Assembly (NCBI RefSeq): GCF_002878395.1 | Contig: NC_061115.1 | Span: 216,978,268-217,042,267, forward strand | Origin: Capsicum annuum | Lineage: Eukaryota; Streptophyta; Magnoliopsida; Solanales; Solanaceae | Length of the DNA: 64,000 nt | Direction of reading: 5' to 3' | Translations under genes and position numbers: made by a program | In this document: positions 23,281 through 35,373 of the stretch, piece by piece | Layout of the letters: every line of letters starts with the position of its first letter | Position numbering within the stretch: the stretch's first letter is position 1 | The notes under the pieces: generated by a model | Seen by the model: the letters and a program-made list of their open reading frames with translations, nothing else | Databases searched by the model: none | What the model was told of the DNA's origin: nothing

Positions 23281-25085
23281 ATGGCTGCTCCTCCAAATCT
23301 TGAAAAAGGGGTCAGTCTACTACTAGACTACCTAGATTCAATAGAGAGTATTATAGGTGGTGGAAAACTAGGATGCATGACTTTATCATGCCTGAAGATT
23401 CTGAGTCGTGGGATGTTATTGAAATGGTCCTTTCATTCCTACAAAGGCAGTAAAGGATGGTGAAGTGACTGTACAAGTTCCCAAAACTAAGAAGGAATTT
23501 GATGACTCTGATAGGAAGAAGATTGAGAAGAACTACAAAGCTAAAAAGTTACTTATTTGTGGCATTAGTCTTGATGAATACAATATGATCTCTACTTGTG
23601 AGACTGCCAGAGAGATCTGGGACTGCCTTCAAATAACCCATGAGGGAACAAGTTAGGTGAAAGAGTCAAAGGTGGACATGCTAACCACCCAATATGAAAC
23701 TTTCACCATGAAATAAAGAGAGTCTATTCGGGAGATGCACAAAAGATTCACAAAAATTACCAATAAGCTTCACTATCTGGGTGACGATATAAGAACCACC
23801 AAACAAGTTTGAAATTTTTTTAGTATTCTTCCCAAGCAATGGGAAAGCAAAGTAAATGCAATCACTGAAGCCAAGAACTTAAAAACTATGACAATGGGTG
23901 AGCTGATTGGCAATCTCAAGACATATGAGGTCATGAAGATGCAGGACAAATACAAGGGTGAGCTCAAAAGAGAGAAGAAATTAGTCCTAAAGGCAACTAA
24001 GGAGAACATAAGGGTTGAGGATGATGAAACTACCTACATCGCTAAACGGGTGCTCAAGGCTTTGAGGAAATAAAAAACTATCCCTAGAAGAGGAGAATCC
24101 AGCAGACCCACCAGAGATGGAAAAACAAATGACACTTGTCACAAATGTGGAAGGCTGGGTCACTATATCAAAGATTGCCTTATGCACAAGGTTGAACGTA
24201 AGGAGTATGTAAAGCAAGTTGTTGAAAAATACAAAGGTAAGGACATGGTCCCTAACAAGTACAATAGGAAGGTGGAAGCTGACAAAGTTGCAAATTAGGT
24301 GTTGGCAGCCTGGGGTGACTCCACTGGGATTCAAATAAATCAAAACAAAGAGAAAATGTGTCCATGATGATAATGGAAGATGATTTCCATGTCTTTGATT
24401 CTCTTTTTGCTTTAATGGCAGATACAGATGATGATAAAGATGATCAAGTAATACTCCGGGATATTAAGGACAATCTCAAGGATTACTCTCGTAAGAGGTT
24501 GAAATCCCTTGTTGCTGTGTTGATTGACACTGTAAATGATCTCACCCAAGATAAGGTGAATCTGAAAGAAGATCTAGACAAATGTGAGGAATAAATAATT
24601 GAACTAAGTGTACATTGACTGAGCTCACGAAAGGAAAGGCAAATTTGAAGGAGGATCTTGACAAATGTGAGGAAGAAATATTTGAATTAAGTGAGCAGAT
24701 GGCTGAGCTTCAGGCTGCAGGTAAGTCACTTTCCCATGAAAATGATATTATAAATGAGAATCTTAGTGAAATGTATAAGCATGAGTCAAAAGGGAAGAGT
24801 GAGGGAAGTGGGATACAATTTGAACTGGAGGAAGAATTGTCTAAAGTTAAGGTTGATCTGACCGCTTCACTTGAAAGAAATTCAGAACATGAGAGAAAAC
24901 TGGTTTGGGTTAAGACTGAGCTTGAGAAAGCTCTCAAGTGGACTACCTCTGCTCAAGTTTTGACAAATCTCACCGGTCAAGAGTCAAGTAGCAGAAGAGA
25001 ATTGAGGTATCACAGTCAAAATGTCACCTCAAACACACATAGCAAATATGATAATAGAAAGAACAATCTCTTATGCACCCACTGT
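23281..25085 (+). pseudogene. gag: Copia Gag, copy 2, with frameshifts and nonsense codons
   Basis: Plus-strand pieces run in order. MAAPPNLEKG opens at 23281. Then come the gag domain EVTVQVPKTKKEF...AREIWDCLQITHEGTS (23459-23656) and MTMGELIGNLKTYE (about 23888). A zinc knuckle CHKCGRLGHYIKDC (about 24136-24177) follows. Next is an acidic, coiled-coil-rich stretch (24358-25050, with LKEDLDKCEE twice) and the start of a second knuckle LCTHCGK. Stops and frame changes separate the pieces. The frame is then cut by an NLR fragment at about 25091, and no protease, integrase or RT follows. It is a Solanaceae Ty1/Copia gag remnant. Confidence 0.82.
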
Positions 25086-25090
25086 GGCAA

Positions 25091-25500
25091 AGAATGGAAC
25101 ATGGAAGAACTCACCGTCAAGAATCTCAAATCTCTAAAATTGTATCCTTTTTGTCTCCTCCTCAAAACCTATAATTATTTTACCAGCTATTGATGACTTG
25201 TTTATAACTGACTTTTTGGGAGAGTTTACAAAAAGGATACTCGTGTTCTTGGGGATCTTATCTTGTACCTCATTTTTTATAAGCTTGATCTTTCTACAGT
25301 ATTAGGAAGTAAGAAGATAAGCTGCAAGAGACCATGATCTCTAGCAAGAATTGAGTTAACGGCATGTTCTGCCTCATGTGCCACATTTAGAATAGGAGTC
25401 TAAAGATCTCTATGCAATTCTTGCTCCACATTGCTGAAGAACAATCTTATGTGATCTAAGTGTTCGTTCAACTAATCAATTTGTTCTTTTATCAAAAGAC
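25091..25500 (-). pseudogene. Two joined NLR scraps fused to the Copia gag end
   Basis: 25142-25500 matches 16268-16617 of the NLR pseudogene in the same orientation on the plus strand, i.e. minus-strand coding for the coiled-coil to NB-ARC lead-in, with several substitutions and small indels. Just before it, 25091-25141 matches the LRR segment (about 14420-14370) in the opposite orientation, encoding EWNMEELTVKNLKSLKL on the plus strand. Two distant parts of the same NLR type were thus joined head to head at the end of a Copia gag, implying rearrangement or template switching. Confidence 0.8.
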
Positions 25501-27135
25501 ATATGTTTGAATCAACCACTAATGTAATAATACTATTTACTAAAATTTGTTATTGCTTCAACTTTCTTTCAGTTATGGTGTTGGGACTTACATTTTAGGT
25601 GCATTATATAACCTGTTTCGAAAAATGTCTATCAAAAACACTCTCTTTACCTACGCGACCTTCTCTAGATTCCACTTGTATTATACTGGGTCAGGTGATG
25701 TCGTATTTTGATAATCTATATGCTAAACATTTTCTTTATCATTAATAAAAAACTATCTCTAGAAACCTACCTAGCAAATTCGTTGAGGTTTGTTTTGTTA
25801 TTAATAAAAAAATAGCTCTAGACACTTGAGAAAATTGAAGGAAAGGTGTCTTTTAAGTCTTGAATAAAGGATTGGTGACATTGACCAACAGATACGATAA
25901 AACATCATTAGGAAACTTGATTAAGTTAATTGTGGACTTGATTAATATTTTTAAAACTTTCTAATCTTTTCAAAAATACAAATCAACCCAACTCACACCC
26001 CTCTTCAATTCAAATCAACCACTCTCTCTTTCTATTTTCTCTCAACTTTCTCCCAACTAACAGTTCTGTAAAATTTCTCCCTTCAACCTCCGGCGATAAA
26101 TAGTCGGGCGAGTTCCTTTTCGACTTTCAATCGTCAATCGACATGAAGACTTCTTCGGTGACAATAATTTCGAGTTCTTCGTTATCCCATTTCCCTTTTT
26201 ATAGGTAAAAAATTATGAAGAAACAGAGGAACTTGAGCCAACTACTCTTCTAGTATTGAAATGTGGACTGAATAAAACCCTAATTTCTGGCATTTTTTTT
26301 TCTTGTCGTACTGTTGATTCAAATTTATTGGTGATTTTTTATCACAGTTGATGTTCTTAGTATATGTGTGTGTGTATGATTTGTTGGTGTTGCTGGGTTG
26401 ATTTGTTGTTTGTCTTGGTAAAAATGGTATTGCAATAGATGAAACATCTGATGTAAAAGATGAAACATATGATGCAATAGATAAAAATGTGATGCAACAT
26501 ATGAAAATCTGATGCAACAGATCAAAATCTGATGCAACAGGTGAACAATCTAACAGATCATTCATCTATTGCGACAGACGACTCTTCTGTTTGGAAAAAA
26601 TCTAAACAATATTGATCCAACAGATAAGTGATTAGTGATCTATTTTTATTCTTTCCAATGGTTTACTGTTCATTTTGCAACAGATTAGGACTGTTTTATT
26701 CTTTCCAATGGTTTACTCATCCGTTGCAACAAGTCGGTTATATGTTGCAACAGATAATATACCTGGTGCAACATATTAGTGATCTATTTTTATTCTTTTC
26801 AACGATTTACTCATCCATTGCAATAGGTCTTATATGTTGCAACAGATAAAATACCTGGTGCAATAGATTAGTGATATGTTTTTATAGTTTCCAATGAATT
26901 ACTCATCCGTTGCAATGGATCAGTTATATGTTGCATCAGATAAAATGTCAGGTACAACAGATTAGTGCTGTTTTTATGGTTCCCACAGATTACTCATCCG
27001 TTACAATAGGTCGGTTATATGTTGCAACAAATAACATACCTGACGCAACAAATTAGTTGTTTGTTGGAACAGTTACATTACTGTTATGCATAATCAATTG
27101 TGATCTATGTTATGTTCCTGTTAATTTAAGATAAC
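25501..27135 (+). other. Upstream/leader region of the plus-strand Ulp1-like gene
   Basis: 25501-25880 shows no gene. 25930-26080 (AAAAATACAAATCAACCCAA and a CT-rich stretch) matches the inverse of 35335-35190, in front of the minus-strand Ulp1-like gene. It is therefore a shared promoter/5' UTR. 26440-27060 is packed with CAACAGAT motifs in both orientations. Exon boundaries of the leader cannot be fixed. Confidence 0.5.
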
Positions 27136-30100
27136 ATGGCTCCCAAAAGAAAAGAAATAGAATCAAGTCTAAGTAAAGGAACAAGTGCAGCAGCTCAGCT
27201 ACATCCACCACTCTATGATCTTGCTTTACAATCCTTATCTCAATAAGGAGCAGAAGATAATGAACATGGGGAGGAGGAATCTTTCAAAAGAGATGATCCA
27301 AATGCTAATAGCTCTTCCACCGAAGAGTTGGTCAAAACCTTCAGCATTGATCGTTATCCTATGAGAATGCAGTGCGATGGTGCCACAGATTTAATGGGTG
27401 ATCTCGTGGTTAAGTCAGTCATGAGAAAATCTTTCGACGCCTTCAGAAAAATACTTCGAGAACAAAAATTGGATTCTTATTTCAGGGAAAGCTGCTTTGG
27501 GCAATATCTTGATTTGCCGGAGGACAACAAAGCTCATTTTCAGATGAAAATGGTATATGATCTTCTCAAGCGCAGGTTTATGTATGAAAACAAAGATAAG
27601 ATGGATGAGTTGTGGATAAATTACTATGGCATGCCTGTTTATTTTGGTTGAAAGGAGTTTTTCATAGTTACCGAACTAAAATATTATCCTCTTTCTTCTT
27701 CTCAAGTTATACCTACTCTGACCCAAAAAAAAGCACCCCACACACCCAATAAAGGAAAAGGCAAGTCGAGTAATCATGATGACCTGGTGTCCATTGTTGG
27801 TCCTAGCTTCAAAAATAAAAATCTAATAGAAGCGTTGAAAGGTAAAGGACTTTCAAAGAAGCACAAACAATCATTGTGCTTGGTTTGGTTTGTACATAAT
27901 GTTCTTTGGGCGAGAGACGTTAACAATAACATAAGCCTCGATTTAATAAATCTCTCCAAGGATATTGAGGCATGTAACAACTATACTTGGGGTTATGAAA
28001 TTTTCAAAATGACTATCGAATATTTGTTGACTCCGCTAATGCCAAAAATAGTCAACTTATATGGCTTTCCATGGGCCTTCATGGTAAATATTTCTTTTAT
28101 CATGATATGATTCATCATTTTTTTATTCAATAATGCTTTTGCTTTATTGGCGTTATGTTATAGGCTTGGGCATTTGAAGTCATTCCTTATTTGAGATAAC
28201 AAGTGAACTACCAGGAAAAAGTTTCCTGTCCAAGAATTCTGAGATGGTTGTCGGCTAAAACTAATAAAAATACAAAATTTCTTGATCTTTTTAATCCTCC
28301 CAAGGAAGCAGTAAGTCCAATTCTAATCAATTTTTTGTTTTAATTAATGATTAAATGATTTCATTATCATTCAAAATATATGTACCGATTTATTTTAGAT
28401 TGTCCATCCGTGGCTTGTTCCGACCAACCGAGAGTTGAAGATACAATTTTTTCTTACTTTACGGTCTGTGCAAACTTTATTGGACCCTAAGGTCATTGAT
28501 GGAATAAAAATGGAATTGTTTGGAGCAACAACCATCACAAAAAAAAATAATTTTGGAGGGTGGGGCTAATGATGCTCCACTTATGGTTTTTGAAACAACA
28601 AGCCATTATGATTATGATCATAATGATTGTACAAATTTTTCTCCAGATTTTTCCGCATCTAGTGAATGTTCTTCATGCAAATGTCAAGACTGCAAGGCAA
28701 AACACGATGGAGTAATTAATGTTATTAATGCACTAACTGTTTCTATAAGGAAATGACATCTAAGAGGGGTGTCATTCCATCAAAGAGAATTTCATATCCA
28801 GACACTCCACTAAAGATCAAGGAAGCTAAGAGGAGAAGGAAAGACACTTCCAAGGCATCATCAATCATAAAAAAGCAAGATTGCATCACTTCTGTCTTTG
28901 TCTTGCACCTATGTTCAGTGTGCAAGGGCCACAGAAGAGCAACATGAGCTGAAGAAGGTGAATGTACATCATCTGTTCCAAAAAATAAATAGGCACATAT
29001 CTGTTTCAACAGATAATACATCTGCTTCAACAGATAATACATCTGCTGAAAATTATCAAACAGATATATACATCTGTTGCAACTGTTGTCTAACCTGTTG
29101 CATCAGATTCATTATCTGTTTTAACAAATGAGTCTTATATTCCAATAGATGGGTCATCTATTTGAAATTATCATACTGCTCTAATTTACCTGTTCGAATT
29201 TGTGCCAACAGATAATCCATCTGATGCAACATAAGACTCATCTGTTGCAACAGATAGAAAATATGTTGTATATCTCTACTTAGTATTGAAGAATTACCCG
29301 TTTGAAGGGTTCAACATCTCGGACGAGGCTCCAAAAAAATAAACACAGTTGATCAACGACTATTCAGAATGGATTGTCGATGGGCTGTTAAAGCATCATG
29401 CCGGCAGGTACATAAATCAATTTTATGGATATTGGTTTATACAATTCTTGTTGTAAGAACCTGACATTAGCACATATAAATCATCATGTAGAAAACAAAA
29501 TGACGAGCGCTACAAAGTGAACGAATCGAGTCTTGGTTTTAGTATGTTCGACTTTGTTATTGCACATCCCAAAATGAAGAATTAGTTCTATTTGATGTCA
29601 CAGCCCCAAACTTGCTGGGATGATGAGGTTTAAATGCCATACATATTACTATTAATTAATACTTTATTTAATTGCATCTGCATATTGATTTTTTCGTCAC
29701 GTAATTTGAAATGTTTGATAATATGTGCAGCACATCGATGTCATTTTTTACTACCTCCGAAAGAAGGCCAAGTTTCAAAAACAAGAATAATACAGATACA
29801 CAACAGGAAATTGTTTGTAAAAAGTTTACATCAATAATGCCTACAATAGGTATTGTCAACAGCAGTCAGAAGTTTCCCGAAACGAGGAATGCTTAATCAA
29901 CATCATCAAAGGTTTTAGCATTTCGGGTGTCTTACCTTGACATTTGGTCAACGAAGTGTACATCCCAATCAATTATGGTGATGAATTCCATTGGGTGTTG
30001 GCTGTCATCGTTCTAAAAGAGAGGCGCATCCGAGTTTATGACTCGATGTCGTGAAGGAGATGTTCTGTTGTTGCCGCCCATGCCGAGTAATTGAGCGATA

Positions 30101-30282
30101 GATTACAAGTACCAAATGATGGACTTGATGCCGGATTACTCCGCAAAAGATATGTTACTCTTTTATGCAAATACAGAGAAGCAAAATCTCATAAGCCATA
30201 CGTAACCGACGTTAAAGATCCACGACGACCAAAGACGAATTCCGTAGCACCGGATAAAGAACAATTTGTCCATATTGATTAG
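27136..30282 (+). pseudogene. DUF1985-Ulp1 protease gene (transposon-associated), decayed
   Basis: Ulp1 peptidases cleave SUMO conjugates; in plants a large DUF1985-Ulp1 family is carried by transposons. ATG at 27136 opens MAPKRKEIESSLSKG. The same frame runs to 28083 with TAA (27244) and TGA (27649) stops and carries the DUF1985 block ([51 protein letters not shown]). Likely introns: 28084-28163 (GT...AG) and 28311-28398. A basic linker (SKRGVIPSKRISYPDTPLKI) follows at 28753. The protease end has HWVLAVIVLKERRIRVYDSM (about 29989-30045) with catalytic His and Asp. The part that should bear the active-site Cys seems deleted, because RRCSVVAAHAE joins directly to the tail ending VHID (30282). 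Non-functional as it stands. Confidence 0.82.
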
Positions 30283-30973
30283 ATATTTATAGCTTGAGTC
30301 CGTCAATGTAATAACCTATCCTCTTTGGTTTAACTTGTTGATTTATTTGTAGAGTAGATCGTTTGTACCCATAATAATTTTTTTATATTTCATTTATTTG
30401 TTGAGTTATTTCATGTAATTTTTGAAGGCTTCGGTTTATTTTATTCTATCTATGAATATAATTAATTCTTGGTTTTGAACATGTTAATTGAAATAGAGTA
30501 CTAGATTCAAATATCGCAATAGATAATACATCTGCTGCAACAGACGACATATCTTATCAAACAGATTTAGACATATATTTCAACATGAGATGCAACACGT
30601 AGGTCATCTGCTGGAAATTATATAACAGGTCTTTCTACTTTTTTTATTTGCTCTAATAGATTACCGATCAGTTACAACAGATAAGTTATATGTTACAACA
30701 GATCGTATATCTGTTGCAACAGACAGACTTGGAACATCTGCATAACGCAATAGATGACCAACTTATTCTAACAGATAATCAATCTATCACAACAGGTACT
30801 ATATCTATTACGACAGATATAAAATCTGTTGCATTATAAAAATTCAACTTGGCCAGACATAAAAATTATTGCCACTACATGTAAAGTGAATTAGCTTGAA
30901 ATGAAAATTTGTTATCATGTTCGTCTCTGTCTTTGTACATGTTCTTTTTTATACACAGGCTCCAACCATTTAG
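30283..30973. other. Tail-to-tail spacer between the two Ulp1-like genes
   Basis: AT-rich 3' region of the plus gene (30283-30490), a CAACAGAT cluster (30500-30840), and the 3' flank of the minus gene. No other gene seen. Confidence 0.55.
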
Positions 30974-33900
30974 TTAGTACCCATATGCCCTGACCCATTG
31001 TATCTTTCCCACAATGGTGTCGCACACACCGATCATTTGTGTGCCGGCCAACAAACACTCAATATATGCAAGCAAGTATAGCTCGCACGCTGCACTGGTT
31101 GTATTTCTTGGGAGCTGGATGTTCTTATTTTGACCTTCAAAATCCCATGATTCCTTTGCCAAGACTTCAACCGGCAAATGATCCATCAGCTTACTCTGCA
31201 GCAACAACTTGGGCAACAACTTCAAGAGTGGCTTCATATGGGTTAAAAATGTCTTCTCACTGAAGACAGGTAAGTTACAGTCATAAACCTTAATCTTTCC
31301 CTCGTATAGTATCTCAACAGTGAGAAAATATGTGACATCCACGTTCATGACTGCAAGGATTCTCTTTGCCTTGGTCTAGCTCTTGCCATGTGGATATGGC
31401 CTCTTTCCTCTAACATATTTAATCCCTTCTTCATCCCATTGGAACGCAGAAACTAATTGATCAAATCCCAGGCCACCGGAATCAGCTATCTTACAGATTT
31501 TAGCGTACCTATCCTTGAAATTATTGTAGAAGTTGAGGTCTATTATCCTATCGGCAGCATCATAAGCATCCAAGTACGCTAATTGTCTGCCCCTCATGAG
31601 GCAGAGAATTTCATCAACATACTGTGGTATAAGAACATAATTTTTAAATAGGTTAGTAATTATGAGGAATAAAAACACAATTGAAAGGATCCGATGCAGA
31701 GGGTTCTCTAAATCAGTTCACAGATTACCCAGCCAACCCAACTTATGCAACAGATGTGTATTATGTTGCAACAGAATACCAAGTTTTTGCAACAGATTAC
31801 ACATCTGCTGCGTAGATTCTTCCTCATGGAGTAGATTGGAAGGGTAGGTTAGCAAAAGTAAACTTACCTTGTCCTCATACCACATGCACATATTTGTCAT
31901 ATTCGAGAAGTCTTTGGCGGCAAATGAATGCATGGTGTATTCTTTTTGAACCATCATCTTGATGAATTCTTCTAGATCTTTCTTCGTCTCCTTTCCAAGC
32001 TCCGCGAATATGTCCACCTTCTTTGGCGGCCCCTGAACTTCAACAACTATTGGAGCAGGGGGAGTTGCAATTTTTGCTGATTTCAGAATGGAGAGAATTT
32101 ATCTAATTTTTCTTTTCTTCCTCCTAACCTTTATTGTAGGAGTGCCTGGCTCTCTCACCTCGTTGGATGGTATGATACCCCTCCTGGATTTCAACTCCTC
32201 GGTAGCTTCAATAATAGTCTCTATCTTTTCAAGGAGTTTATCCTCTCTGTCCTTGTACACTTTGTATTTCCAATAAGAGCATGAGGGTGAGGAGGGGTGA
32301 GAGGGACCACTGTAAGGATGGGAAGGACCGGTGTAGGGGTGAGAGAGAGGACCTATGCAAGGGGTGTTTTCAAACATATTTATTTTTTGCTGAGCACCAA
32401 CATGCTCATAATCACGACTGGCAGCAAAAGCAAAAGCAGGATGGCTTCCACCATCACAAATAACTCCACCAGCAACACCCCCAGAAGAAGCACCCAGATC
32501 TGTTGCAGTTTGAGGTTGTTCGTGAAAAGCTTCAACATTAGGCTGACCTTGCCTAACTGCTCCTCTTATGGATGTTGATCCATCCAATTTCTTCTTTATT
32601 AACTCTACCGTTGGGTTTTTTTTTGTATCAACAAGACACAGAATAAGAAAAGAAGTCATCCCTAGCTCATTAATAGCAGGCAAGATCCAAGGATGGACAC
32701 CCTATAAAAAAAGACAGGAGGAATTTAAATCATATAATAAAAATTTGTAGTCATTTGGGTTACATGGTTACATGGGGCTCAGGTTATGTTAACACAGCCA
32801 ACTTATGCAACAGACGATCTAGCTACCACAATAGTTGATTTGTATGTTGAAAAACATTGAAAATATGTTACATCAAATTACCCATCTGTTGTATAATCTG
32901 CAGTAGATGGGTAATCTATTGAGTAGGGTTCAGAGACTAGAGCAACATATGGTTAATCTGTTGCAAAATATGGATCGTCTATCACAACAGATTACCCATC
33001 TATTGTACCAGTTTCAGTTGATGGGTAATTTGTTGCAACAGATGACCTATCTGTCACAACGGATGGAACATCTATTTCAATATCTTTCTTTGAGGCAAAT
33101 TATTTTAGTTGAAATAAGACGTACTACATCATCCGGAGGGTTAAAGAGATCAGCCTCATTAATATTTTTTTGCTGCTCTCTACTGCAGCCAACCACCTAA
33201 GGATCCTTGGATGAGAAACCTTGTCTGGGTAATTCTTGAAATGCTTTCAGGGGGGAGGAATGGCTTTACATGCCCAAGCCTAAAAATTGTAAACAGGAAG
33301 CAAGCAAAAAAAATAAAGTCACAAGTATATTCAATATAAATTAATGAATGAGTAAAAATAATGATCAATTTTATCATGAAAGCCCAAGAAAAGCCGTATA
33401 ATATGGTCATCTTTGGCTTTATCTCTTTTAGCAAATATTTGATAGTCAAGTAGTAGCTATCGTATCCCTAGGGATAATCGTTGAATTTTCCAAAATCATT
33501 AGCAAGTGCCAATAAATCATGTTCTATGATTTTTCTGACATCTCTTGCCAATAAAATAGAATGGACAAACCAAACAAAGCACAATTTCTCCCTATAGTGC
33601 TTTGGTATGTCTTTATTCTTGAGATCCGCCATCAAATCCTCTACTTTATAGCTAGGTCCAACAATGCCCAACAACCCATCTTTTTTACTTTGCATTTGTT
33701 AGACCCTTTGTGGGGTGCTTTCTTGATGGGAGGTTCTTCTAGGCGATCGCATCTCAAGCCCGTTACAATGACAAACTCTTTCAATCTAAAACAAACCGAC
33801 ATGCCATAGTAGTTGATCCAGACTCCATCCATCTTTTTTCCGCCCTCCTTCGGACCTCCATCATCCCCCGCATACTTGATCTTGCGCTTGAGAAGGCCAT

Positions 33901-34334
33901 ATACCATGATCATTGGGAAAAGGAGAGGGCGAGGCCCAGACAGCTCAAGAAAGTATACAAAGCAGCTCTTCTTAAAAAGTCCATCTATGTTTTCCTTCTT
34001 CATAATACTCCTAAGTTCGTCAAAATATTTCCCCAACTGACATTTAAGTATAAGATCACCAAATATTGCTTTAGGGCTATTCATCGGCATCGCAACTCGA
34101 AACTTGTCAATACTAATGGTTTTAACAGAATCATGCTGGAATTTCGATATTATTTTACTTCCCATTGGTGAGAAAGAGTTATCACCTTCCTCGACTTCAT
34201 TTTTCCCTGACTGATATTGTTCTGGAAGTTCCTCCGAATCTATCTGTACTCTAGCCTTTTTTGTTTGGTAATCAAAAGTTGATCCATTTTCTCCACTTTT
34301 AATTTTCTTTTTTTTTTTAGAGACATCTTCTAAC
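30974..34334 (-). pseudogene. Second DUF1985-Ulp1 protease gene, opposite strand, decayed
   Basis: Minus-strand pieces run in order. An exon opens at about 34334, after a TTTGTAG acceptor, with a Lys-rich start. The DUF1985 part (34165-33641: [36 protein letters not shown]) shifts frame near 33690 to LLGIVGPSYKVEDL...LCFVWFVHSILLARDV and YGFSWAFM. The next donor reads ATAAAA instead of GT. A linker exon (32683-32099: NPTVELIKKKLDGSTSIRGA, SRRGIIPSNEV) and the protease end (31678-30974) follow. The catalytic-His position reads VTYFLTVE (Tyr). Asp (VYDCNLP) and the Cys (SAACELY, codon at 31087-31085) remain. TAG at 31378 and about 33471 interrupt it. It is diverged from the plus-strand gene, so the two are separate family members. 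Confidence 0.8.
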
Positions 34335-34699
34335 TACAAACAAAAGAAAAATAAAAAAAAAATACATTGCATTTGATGTCTGCATAATTTTTTAGAAAAG
34401 GTGAGACAAATTTCAATAAATTATTCTTACCACATAACAAAAAAAATACTCCAACGGACAATCCATCAGTTGGAACAGATGGGAAACCCAAATCTGTTTG
34501 AAGACCTATTTAATATCTCCCAATAGATATTCCACCTGTTGCAACAGGTGGACAAATTTTAATAAATTATTCTACGCCACATTACAAGAAAATACTCCAA
34601 CGGATAACCCATCAGTTGGAACAGATGGGGAATCGGTTTGAAGACCTATTTAATATCTCCCAACAGATCTTCCACCCATTGTAACAAATGGACCACCAA

Positions 34700-34850
34700 T
34701 GCCACCATCAATGCCACCAAGACCACCACCAATGTCACCAATACAAACATCAAGATCACCGACACCACCACCAAAAAATACAAATACCAACACCACCAAC
34801 AACAGCCACCAACAACACCACAAACACCATCCAACAATACCACAACAGTC
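34700..34850. repeat. Low-complexity CAC/ACC-rich tract
   Basis: Imperfect triplet repeats of CCA/ACC and CAA (for example ACCACCAATGCCACCATCAA). Open in several frames on both strands purely because of composition, giving Val-rich or His/Thr-rich translations. Lies in the leader region of the minus-strand Ulp1-like gene. Confidence 0.75.
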
Positions 34851-35373
34851 AACAAAACACTGAGAGAAAAATTAGGGTTTTCTCGGGTGCTTCCTACTTT
34901 TTTAGCATCAAAACTTAAAATTGTTAACCCATTCTCAAAGATAATATAACTAAAGGTCTTCTTTTTCATCATTAACTAAAAAACCCTATTTTTAAAAATA
35001 AAGAACAAATGTAGAACTCTTCTCGAACTCTGTTACCTGCTAAGATAGAGAAAATGACGGATACAAGCAAGAATGAAGTCAAAAAAAACAACTATATATA
35101 GCTGTAAATAGGAAGAACATCGACCTATTTTGAAGGGTTGAGCAATATGTTGAGTAGTTGTTGTTTGTATTGTTGAGAGGGAGATGAGACCCCGAGAGAG
35201 AGAGAGAGGAGAGAGAACTTAAGATTTGAAATAAAAAGTTTTTCGCGCAAATAGATGATTTGTGTGGGTTGATTTGTAATTTTGGAAAAGAATGACAAGT
35301 TTTGAAATTGCTTATTTGGTCCGAATTGATCTTAATTAATTTTAAAATTTTTAAAAGATATAGTTTTAAAAAA
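34851..35373 (-). promoter_or_regulatory. Probable 5' leader/promoter of the minus-strand Ulp1-like gene
   Basis: No gene. 35191-35217 is a (GA)n microsatellite (CT-rich on the transcribed strand). 35190-35335 matches, inverted, the 25930-26080 region before the plus-strand paralogue. Shared sequence at the same relative place suggests a family promoter/5' UTR; a TATA box was not identified with confidence. Confidence 0.4.

Noticed and set aside
24615..25193. Host coiled-coil protein gene
   Set aside because: It is the rear of the Copia gag (zinc knuckle before it, second knuckle after it), ending in a fused NLR fragment.
34440..34590. CACTA transposon end (CACATTACAAGAAAAT near 34576)
   Set aside because: Only loosely like CACTACAAGAAA, no matching inverted end or 3-bp duplication found.
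34638..34972. Val-rich membrane-like protein on the minus strand and His/Thr-rich protein on the plus strand
   Set aside because: Both arise from the CAC/ACC triplet-like low-complexity tract, with no conserved motif.
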